Shown here piece by piece: positions 16,957 through 23,464 of a stretch of DNA of 28,745 nucleotides. This DNA is from Balneolales bacterium (GTDB lineage Bacteria > Bacteroidota > Rhodothermia > Balneolales > HLUCCA01). Numbering within the stretch: position 1 is the first letter of the stretch; each line of letters opens with the position of its first letter. The translations under genes were made by a program, and so were the position numbers. The notes under the pieces are model-generated. The model was given only the letters and a program-made list of their open reading frames with translations, had not been told where the DNA came from and searched no databases. The stretch spans positions 1-28,745 of the forward strand of contig JAIUMT010000002.1 in NCBI GenBank assembly GCA_022565415.1. Reading direction: 5' to 3'.

Positions 16957-18072
16957 CTACTTTCCGGATACTAGGGAGCTGAAATGCTCATCGAAATCAA
17001 GAACGCGCTGTTTCCAATCAAGATGTGAGTTTATATTTCTAAGCGATGACAACGGCAACGGACGCGCATCGCCCAGCACAAGTTTTCTAAGCTTTTTGAA
17101 TAAATCATCTTCATTGTCGTAAAAAACAGATGCATGCAACAGTGGTTCGCGCAAAGTTTCGGGAACGAGTTCAGTGTATGTAAGTCCAGATGGCAACATT
17201 GGATGACATCCGCAGTAAACAGCTTCCATCACTGCCGAGCAAAAGAATTCATAGCTAGCTGTTGATATCACAATATCGGCTTTATGAAGCAGCTTGCTGT
17301 AACGCTCAAAATTATCAGCGTAGCCATAATGGAGAATTCTGTCTCCGTAGCGTTTCCAGATTTTTTCCAGTTCTTTGGGCTTTTCATTGGTCGGATCTCC
17401 GGCTAGAATCAAATCAAAATCGCAACCACTATCATCAAGCCTGTCCATCATCCGAAAAAACAGGGCCGGATTTCGGTCATATTCCCACCGCTGATTCCAT
17501 AAAATTACGGGTTTCGGGTTTTTAACACGCTCGTTATCGAATTCCTGATGTGCTTTTAAATGCAGTCCCGGGTGAAGAACTGTGCTTTTTGCTGCAATTC
17601 TATCGATTGAGGGTAAATTCTGATGATCGGGCAGTTCTCGCAAGAATCGCGGCAACTCCATCATCAACGAATCAAAATGAAACTGCGACGAAAAGATGAG
17701 TTTGTCGGCCGCAAGCATGCTCAGATAATTGATGTAGCAAAATGTTAAATCGCGCTCTTTGCCCTCGGGAAGGGGAATCGTTAACTGATTTTCATGCATG
17801 TACATGACAGATGGAATATGGGCAAATCGCGGATTGGTCAAGGCTATGAAAGCCGGGAGATTTGTCATTGAACTGACCAAAAGCAGATCGATGTCCTCTG
17901 TTATTTCACGGGACCTTTCCGCCAACATAACTGCTCCACCATGCAACTTCCAACGCCAGAATTTATCTGACATGGTAAGCGGAATGATATTATGCTCGGA
18001 ATAGGATTTCAGACCATCTAAAAATGATTTGTGAGAACCTCCCAGAAACGGATCCAATGCCAGTATATTCAT
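16957..18072 (-). CDS. tRNA-queuosine alpha-mannosyltransferase (QTMAN/GTDC1) family glycosyltransferase
   Basis: A 371-residue GT-B glycosyltransferase. The N-terminal DUF3524-type domain opens LALDPFLGGSHKSFLDGL, with a following WRWKLHGGA block; these are hallmarks of the GTDC1/QTMAN family, whose animal member adds mannose to queuosine in tRNA-Asp. The C-terminal GT4 domain has NQRWEYDRNPALFF (about 193-206) and the sugar-nucleotide signature YEFFCSAVMEAVYCGCHPML, with the Glu-x7-Glu pair. This closely resembles the animal sequences as I recall them. Whether the bacterial enzyme acts on queuosine is not shown by the sequence. Its ATG is 2 bases after the mutL stop (TAATTATG), so it is likely co-translated with mutL. 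Confidence 0.82.
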   Translation of the reverse strand: MNILALDPFLGGSHKSFLDGLKSYSEHNIIPLTMSDKFWRWKLHGGAVMLAERSREITEDIDLLLVSSMTNLPAFIALTNPRFAHIPSVMYMHENQLTIPLPEGKERDLTFCYINYLSMLAADKLIFSSQFHFDSLMMELPRFLRELPDHQNLPSIDRIAAKSTVLHPGLHLKAHQEFDNERVKNPKPVILWNQRWEYDRNPALFFRMMDRLDDSGCDFDLILAGDPTNEKPKELEKIWKRYGDRILHYGYADNFERYSKLLHKADIVISTASYEFFCSAVMEAVYCGCHPMLPSGLTYTELVPETLREPLLHASVFYDNEDDLFKKLRKLVLGDARPLPLSSLRNINSHLDWKQRVLDFDEHFSSLVSGK

Positions 18073-18074
18073 AA

Positions 18075-19937
18075 TTATTGCGTACTTCGGAACCGGGAGC
18101 GGATCTCGTCTAGAGGTATATAGGTGATGGTTGGTTTTCTAAGCGGCTCTAGGTACGGCTGATTGCAAGCGAACAACTGATCAATCAACGTTTCCATTTC
18201 GAGTTGCGATAACTTTTTGCCGCGGGGCATGGCTGTTTTTGTGGCTAGTGCCAGTGAAAGCTTTTCCCGGGATTCTAATTTAAGTGAACTTGAAAACCCT
18301 TGATACTGATGAATTATCGATTCAATCAGGCTTTTTTCGTCACCAAGGGCGATATCGGCTGGCACACCATTAATAACTGCTGAAAATCCGCTCATCAATG
18401 ATATGTCAAACCCCATTCTAAGCAAATCTGGCAGCACATTTTTCAAGTCTGCATAGTCGGAGGCGGATAATTGCAAGGTTTGCGGAAACAGTAATTGCTG
18501 CGTGCTTGGCAAACCAGAATCAATCGAGTTCAGAGCGCGTTCGTAAATTATTCGCTTATGCGCGGCATGTTGGTCGATAACACAAAGTCCGGTTCTTGTT
18601 TGAGTAATGATATAAGCATTGTGTAATTGCCAAAAGCCCACTGCCCGTTCTCGTTCAGGTCTATCAGCAGCCCCTGAAATAGATTCGAAATCCAGGTGAT
18701 CTAACTCATAACGACCAGAGCCTCCCCTTTCTGATGGTATATCACCATATAGATCTTGGGCAGAACGCCCACGTGCGCCTCCACTTGAATCGAAGTTAAT
18801 CCTAGATGGAATTTTATGCACTGGCTGTCCTGATGTTGAAACACCTACATCCGCATGACTACCAGTCGGGAAAGGCTCGTAAAAATCATCATCATGCCGT
18901 GGGAAATGCATTTCTGGCACGCTATAACGCTCATTCAAGGCACGTCTGACCACCGATTTCGTGAGCATCGACACCGTGCGTTCATCTTCAAATTTGATTT
19001 CCATTTTCGATGGATGCACATTTACATCGACAACAGTGGGATCGACTTCATAAAAGATGGCAAAAAACGGAAACTCACTGTCGCGTACCCAGTTTTTGTA
19101 CTGCTCTAAAATTACGTGCGTGAGGTGCCGGTGCATAATTGGTCGACCGTTAACGAATAGAAACTGCTCTCCCCTGGTCTTTTTGGTCAGTTTCGGGTCT
19201 ACCAAGTAGCCAGAAATGCGGACGAATCCGGCGGTTTCATCCAACGGAATGAGGCTGGCTTTGTATTGTTTTCCAAAAATGAGGACTATTCGGTCTTCCA
19301 AAGACTGGGAAGGAAGTCTGTAAACGACCTCACCATCGGCAAACATTTCAAACTCAATTCGCGGATTGGTTAGCGCCATTTGCTGAAAAACAATAATGCA
19401 ATGACGAAACTCGGTGGCATCGGTTTTCAAGAAGGCTCTTCGGGCAGGAACGTTGTAAAACAGGTTACGAATACTGATTGAAGTGCCATTTTCTGTGGCA
19501 GCGGGTTCAAAACGTTTTACTTCATCGCCCCAGACTTCGTAAATATAACCGGACTCATCTTCCATCCGTTTAGTCTTAAGACTGACTTGGGCAACAGAGG
19601 CAATAGATGCCATAGCTTCACCTCGAAAACCGAGTGTGCGGATGGCATAAAGGTCATCAACGGATGTAATTTTGGATGTAGCATGACGCAAAAAGCAGTT
19701 TGGGATGTCGGATTTCGACATTCCGCAGCCATTGTCGTCTACCTGAATCAGAGTTCGCCCGGAGTTTTGGAGGTACACTTTGATGCTGGAAGCACCCGCA
19801 TCAATGGCATTATCCAGTAATTCTTTGATAACGGAAGCTGGCCGTTGCACAACCTCACCTGCCGCAATTTTATTGGCTATATCGGCAGGTAATACATGTA
19901 TGATGCCATCATTGGTAATCGAATCTTCTTTCTGCAA
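18075..19937 (-). CDS. mutL: DNA mismatch repair protein MutL with degraded endonuclease motif
   Basis: Links mismatch recognition by MutS to strand incision and removal. It has 620 residues. The GHKL ATPase is intact: Glu39 and Asn43 in VIKELLDNAIDAG, then DDNGCGM (67-73), ATSKI (86-90) and TLGFRGEAMASI (101-112). After a variable linker (about 340-430) comes the C-terminal dimerisation domain. The endonuclease motif DQHA-x2-E-x4-E reads DQHAAHKRIIYE (455-466), so the first metal-binding Glu is Lys461. The ACR-type motif reads ATK (565-567), and the CPHGRP-type motif has lost its Cys and His (EPLRKP, about 597-602). The start is TTG at 19937; no in-frame ATG precedes the conserved HVLPADIANKIAAGEVV block. 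It lies 9 bases after the small membrane-protein gene. Confidence 0.95.
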   Translation of the reverse strand: MQKEDSITNDGIIHVLPADIANKIAAGEVVQRPASVIKELLDNAIDAGASSIKVYLQNSGRTLIQVDDNGCGMSKSDIPNCFLRHATSKITSVDDLYAIRTLGFRGEAMASIASVAQVSLKTKRMEDESGYIYEVWGDEVKRFEPAATENGTSISIRNLFYNVPARRAFLKTDATEFRHCIIVFQQMALTNPRIEFEMFADGEVVYRLPSQSLEDRIVLIFGKQYKASLIPLDETAGFVRISGYLVDPKLTKKTRGEQFLFVNGRPIMHRHLTHVILEQYKNWVRDSEFPFFAIFYEVDPTVVDVNVHPSKMEIKFEDERTVSMLTKSVVRRALNERYSVPEMHFPRHDDDFYEPFPTGSHADVGVSTSGQPVHKIPSRINFDSSGGARGRSAQDLYGDIPSERGGSGRYELDHLDFESISGAADRPERERAVGFWQLHNAYIITQTRTGLCVIDQHAAHKRIIYERALNSIDSGLPSTQQLLFPQTLQLSASDYADLKNVLPDLLRMGFDISLMSGFSAVINGVPADIALGDEKSLIESIIHQYQGFSSSLKLESREKLSLALATKTAMPRGKKLSQLEMETLIDQLFACNQPYLEPLRKPTITYIPLDEIRSRFRSTQ

Positions 19938-19946
19938 CGTGTTATC

Positions 19947-20147
19947 TTAACTGAGGGTGACAAGTATCCACAAAATTCCGCACAATACTAAAATGTAAAC
20001 GAATATATTGCCACCACGACCACGCCTCGTACTACTATTAACTCGCATTCGCGCTCTAATTTTTTCATCCTTCGAAGGGTCGTAGTAACGTGGCTGATAA
20101 TCAAAGCGTTTATGACTATAACGTTTTCCCAAAAAATTATTTAACAT
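19947..20147 (-). CDS. Small membrane protein upstream of mutL
   Basis: A 66-residue protein with a basic, Tyr/Arg-rich N-terminal half (FDYQPRYYDPSKDEKIRARM at about 16-35), then RRGRGG and one C-terminal hydrophobic helix (about 48-65). Short proteins with a F-Y-x-PR-x-YD-x-x-K/E-like N terminus and one TM helix are, from memory, common next to mutL in Bacteroidota and are often labelled 'riboflavin synthase subunit beta' by mis-transfer; no riboflavin enzyme feature is visible here. The ATG start, the close spacing to mutL (9 bases) and the conserved-looking composition support a real gene. Function unknown. Confidence 0.72.
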   Translation of the reverse strand: MLNNFLGKRYSHKRFDYQPRYYDPSKDEKIRARMRVNSSTRRGRGGNIFVYILVLCGILWILVTLS

Positions 20148-20269
20148 AATTAAAATCGACTTTTATGAGAGTTTTTTCAGCCTGAAATACTGTAACGGTT
20201 CCAACTAAAATATATTCGATTTATGTGCGAATAGAAACCGCTAAAGACCTGAAATTTGTGCTCATTTCA

Positions 20270-20309
20270 TAAAAAAGCCCCGTCTTTCATGGTTAAAAAA
20301 GAGCGGGGC
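20270..20309 (-). terminator. Rho-independent terminator of the VOC dioxygenase gene
   Basis: On the - strand, GCCCCGCTCTTT pairs with AAAGACGGGGC (one bulged base), followed by a run of T complementary to the A run at 20271-20276. It begins about 15 bases after the stop codon of the gene ending at 20324. Between this site and the start at 20147 the sequence is AT-rich and would hold the promoter of the small-protein/mutL operon; I see no clear element. Confidence 0.8.
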
Positions 20310-20323
20310 TATTCATTTCTACG

Positions 20324-21277
20324 TTATTTAGGCAGAGTTACCGTTATTTCAGGCAGACTGGCTTCGATTTCTTGTCGTCGGTCTTCAAGCCAAGGTGGTA
20401 AAATTAGTTGTTCACCTAGTTTATCCATGTCTTCATCCCGACCAAATCCAGGTCCGTCTGTGGCAAGTTCAAAAACCACTCCATTGGGTTCTTGAAAATA
20501 CACCGACTCAAACCAGAATCGATCAATTTTCGGACTAGGCTGGAGTCCCACTTCTTGAATCTTCTTTCTTAGAGCCAGCTCCGTCTCAACGTCTTTCATT
20601 CTCCAAGCGACGTGATGTACACCTCCAAGTCCCCAGCGGCCTTGTGGCTCATCTGGGAAGGCTGCAAGCTCAACAAACGTACCAGAGCCACCCTCACCCG
20701 ACTCATAACGCATCCACGTAAGATCGTCGCTCACGTGACGAAAGCCCATAATTTCCGTTAAAAGTTGCTGGGTTGGTTCGGGTGTATGCAACTTGAGACG
20801 AACCGTATGAAATCCGCGTAATTGATGTTCTGCTGGGACCGAGCTTTTCTCCCAAATGGAAATGTCTTTTTCAGATTTGATTGTCGACAGAGCAAGCTTA
20901 AGTCCATGCGGATCAGTAAACGTGATAACACGCTCATCAAAGCGAGCACCTTCAACTACATCTTGAACGTTGTATTCTTGAAGCCGTTTAAGCCAATAAT
21001 CAAACGATTCATCTGGAATAGCGAAGCCAACTTCAGAGACTAATCCAAATCCATCTTTCATTTTGGATACATTCGGAAATGGAAAAAATGTAAGATCCGT
21101 ACCCGGATTCCCCTCAGAATCTGCAAAAAACAAGTGATACACATCTGGTGCATCCTGATTTACGGATTTCTTTACCATTCGAAGTCCTAAGACCTCTGTG
21201 TAAAAATGGATGTTCTCGTTTACATCACCTGAAAATGCTGTAATGTGATGAATTCCATGAACTACTGGTGTTTTCAT
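20324..21277 (-). CDS. VOC-family ring-cleaving dioxygenase-like protein (MhqO/LinE type)
   Basis: A 317-residue protein made of two vicinal-oxygen-chelate modules. It begins GIHHITAFSGDVNENIHFY (8-26) with His10/His11; the second half repeats the fold with GGVHHVAWRM (218-227, His221/His222) and ends with NGVVFELATDGPGF (265-278), where Glu270 is the expected metal ligand. This is the layout of proteins annotated as ring-cleaving dioxygenases related to MhqO and LinE, which act on (chloro)hydroquinones or take part in quinone resistance. The actual substrate is unknown. It is transcribed alone, with a terminator behind it and a large dyad over its promoter, which suggests regulated expression. 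ATG start at 21277. Confidence 0.86.
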   Translation of the reverse strand: MKTPVVHGIHHITAFSGDVNENIHFYTEVLGLRMVKKSVNQDAPDVYHLFFADSEGNPGTDLTFFPFPNVSKMKDGFGLVSEVGFAIPDESFDYWLKRLQEYNVQDVVEGARFDERVITFTDPHGLKLALSTIKSEKDISIWEKSSVPAEHQLRGFHTVRLKLHTPEPTQQLLTEIMGFRHVSDDLTWMRYESGEGGSGTFVELAAFPDEPQGRWGLGGVHHVAWRMKDVETELALRKKIQEVGLQPSPKIDRFWFESVYFQEPNGVVFELATDGPGFGRDEDMDKLGEQLILPPWLEDRRQEIEASLPEITVTLPK

Positions 21278-21311
21278 AATACTTGGTGTTTAATTCAACT
21301 TAATTTTTATT

Positions 21312-21342
21312 CAAAATACTGATTATTTACTTGTTTAAACAA
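21312..21342 (-). promoter_or_regulatory. Candidate promoter of the VOC dioxygenase gene
   Basis: Reading the - strand, TTGTTT (21342-21337) and TATTTT (21318-21313) are 18 bases apart, and the second reads TATTTTG, close to the TAnnTTTG -7 box. The predicted transcript starts about 28 bases before the ATG at 21277. The upstream element lies inside the dyad described separately. Confidence 0.45.
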
Positions 21343-21349
21343 CTAAATA
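21324..21349. promoter_or_regulatory. 26-bp operator-like dyad upstream of the VOC gene
   Basis: A perfect 12-bp palindrome TTGTTTAAACAA (21331-21342) is flanked on each side by one mismatched C, and then by arms TATTTA (21324-21329) and TAAATA (21344-21349). Thus 24 of 26 positions are symmetric. It overlaps the -35-like element of the VOC promoter, the place where a dimeric repressor would act. The rest of 21278-21526 (249 bases) is AT-rich without other structure that I can support. Confidence 0.55.
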
Positions 21350-21526
21350 TATAATAAGAGTTCCAATAACATTTAATTTGATAGTTGGTCGCAGAGGGTG
21401 AATTAAAGATGGGGCTTTTGAAGTTGGCGATTAGGATGTAGACCTAGGGTCGTTACTAAATTGCCGGTTTCTTTCGTTCAAAAAATGAAGATCAACTACT
21501 AGGTTTCCCTCAGATAAAGAATCTTA

Positions 21527-22705
21527 TCAGTCTGTCAAGCCCGATAGCAGAACCTGAACGTCTAACAACTCGCCACGACGCCAGATTTCTAATGAAACAG
21601 TCTCACCCGGACGTTTCAACGCGATTCTCTCCTGCAATTCGTTTGCTTCATTGACAAATGCTCCATCAACACTTAAAATAACATCACTATTTCTAAGTCT
21701 TACTGCCTCAGCGGCACCGTTACGGAGAATATTAATGATTTCTACACCACGGATGGGGTCTAACCCGAGTTGATTCGCACGGTCCTGTTCAACAGCCGCT
21801 ATGTGTACGCCAAGAAACGCACGGCGAACTGAACCAAATTCGATAAGGTCTTTTGAAATTTTAAAAGCCAGGTTTATTGGGATTGCAAATCCGTAGCCTT
21901 GGTAAGCCCCATTTTCGGTTGCAATAGCGGTATTAATGCCAATAAGTTCACCATACTGGTTTACCAGCGCTCCCCCACTGTTGCCCCTGTTGATAGCTGC
22001 ATCCGTTTGGATGAAACTCTCAATGCGCATTTGATCTGCGATAATGTCCACATTTCGGCCCAAAGCGCTAACTATTCCAGCTGTTACCGTCGATCGTAAT
22101 CTAAATGGATTTCCCACAGCAACTACCCAATCGCCAACATTTACATCATCACTGTCTCCAATTATAGCCGCTGGTAGGTCTGTTGCATTAATTCTGAGTA
22201 CTGCTAGATCGGTAGATGGATCCCGCCCAACTACAACTGCATCATAAATACGTTTATCACTTAACGTGACCCGAATGGAGGTTGCCTTTCCCCCTGCAAT
22301 GACGTGATTGTTTGTAATTATGTAACCATCGTGGCTCACTAAAACCCCAGATCCAATAGCCGAAGACCGTCTACGTGGAAAATATCGCTCCCACACAGAA
22401 TCGTCGAATTCATGATTTTCGTCGTCGGGGACTTCTCTACGCTTAGCAGGTACTTCGGTTTCTATATACACTACACTTGATGTAACATGCTGTGCCACGT
22501 CGCGCAGAGCTGGCAAACCAACCGGACTCAATGTAACATCCGAAAACTCTGCAGGAAACCCGATACTTCTTGTAATTTCAGTAACCTGCACCTGAGAATA
22601 TTGCGTTTTATTTACATCAGTAAGATATATCATGAACAACATACCAATCATCGCGCCGGTAAGAACGAGGAGGAGCCCAGTAAGTACTTTCTGATGTAAT
22701 TGCAT
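21527..22705 (-). CDS. Membrane-anchored HtrA/DegS-type serine protease with one PDZ domain
   Basis: A trypsin-like envelope protease of 392 residues. The N-terminal hydrophobic helix (about 7-29) has no clear signal-peptidase site, so it is probably an anchor. The protease domain (about 110-280) has the full triad: His134 in ITNNHVIAGG, Asp166 in STDLAVL, and Ser243 in RGNSGGAL. A single PDZ domain follows (about 295-388, with FLGVHIAAVEQDRANQLGL and GETVSLEIWRRGE). A periplasmic location, one anchor and one PDZ match DegS-like regulators or single-PDZ HtrA quality-control enzymes; I cannot choose between them. It is the third gene of an operon, 6 bases after recO. No clear terminator was found after it. 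Confidence 0.93.
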   Translation of the reverse strand: MQLHQKVLTGLLLVLTGAMIGMLFMIYLTDVNKTQYSQVQVTEITRSIGFPAEFSDVTLSPVGLPALRDVAQHVTSSVVYIETEVPAKRREVPDDENHEFDDSVWERYFPRRRSSAIGSGVLVSHDGYIITNNHVIAGGKATSIRVTLSDKRIYDAVVVGRDPSTDLAVLRINATDLPAAIIGDSDDVNVGDWVVAVGNPFRLRSTVTAGIVSALGRNVDIIADQMRIESFIQTDAAINRGNSGGALVNQYGELIGINTAIATENGAYQGYGFAIPINLAFKISKDLIEFGSVRRAFLGVHIAAVEQDRANQLGLDPIRGVEIINILRNGAAEAVRLRNSDVILSVDGAFVNEANELQERIALKRPGETVSLEIWRRGELLDVQVLLSGLTD

Positions 22706-22711
22706 ATTGAG

Positions 22712-23455
22712 TCACAAAATTTGTTCGAAGATCGCGTCGGAACGTCTGCCGCGCAATCCTTCTATATGGTGTTGTAGATAAACATCTAAGTGATGTATAA
22801 GTAGTTTAAGTTCAGAACGCGGTATAGGGTTCCTGAAAACAGACACTTTTTTCCCGGCAAGGAGCTGAATCAAGTAATTTGCCTGGATATCGCTTAGTTT
22901 AAAGCTGAGTCCGATACCGACCGACTTACTGATCACGCCCTCCTCAATATTCAGAAATAGCGATTCACTTGCAACTTCTGAATTTTCAATTTCAGTAGAA
23001 TAATGGATTCCGACTCCACTGAGCTCCGCAAGTCGTAGTAACATATAGGGGAAAACGTTGGCCACGTCGTCTTCAGTATGATTTAACCAATCAATAAATT
23101 TTTCGGCCATTTCGAAAAAATCACGGCTGCTTTCGTTGTCGTGAACGAGTTGGTCGAGCATTTCCATTGTTGCCATTACCAGGGCAAGTTTGGGGAAATC
23201 CTGACTTATTTGCCAATTGCGTTGCCGAAAGCTGGCTTCGCTGATGTTCTGAATGGTTCTGGAGGTTTTGATATAGACTACAATGTCCAAAACCTTACCT
23301 ACCTCAAAATAACCAGCAAATTTGCTTTTCGGCTTTCGTACGCCTCTTACCATAACGGCCATCTTGCCATGATCGGGCGTCAACAGGGTAACAATCCGGC
23401 TAGATTCCTGAAAATCAATTGCTTTTAATACAATTGCCGGTGTAGTTACTATCAT
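22712..23455 (-). CDS. recO: DNA repair protein RecO
   Basis: Acts in the RecFOR pathway, loading RecA onto SSB-coated single-stranded DNA. It has 247 residues. The N-terminal OB-fold (1-80) begins TTPAIVLKAIDFQESSRIVT and contains MVRGVRKPKSKFAG, the typical RecO opening; a helical C-terminal domain follows. The CxxC-type zinc motif found in some RecO proteins is absent. ATG at 23455, with 9 bases after the transporter stop and 6 bases before the protease start, so it sits inside a compact operon with two envelope proteins. Confidence 0.92.
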   Translation of the reverse strand: MIVTTPAIVLKAIDFQESSRIVTLLTPDHGKMAVMVRGVRKPKSKFAGYFEVGKVLDIVVYIKTSRTIQNISEASFRQRNWQISQDFPKLALVMATMEMLDQLVHDNESSRDFFEMAEKFIDWLNHTEDDVANVFPYMLLRLAELSGVGIHYSTEIENSEVASESLFLNIEEGVISKSVGIGLSFKLSDIQANYLIQLLAGKKVSVFRNPIPRSELKLLIHHLDVYLQHHIEGLRGRRSDAIFEQIL

Positions 23456-23464
23456 CTCATTAAA

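Noticed and set aside
18075..19937. mutL as a pseudogene
   Set aside because: Full length, intact ATPase motifs and no frameshift; only the endonuclease residues are changed.
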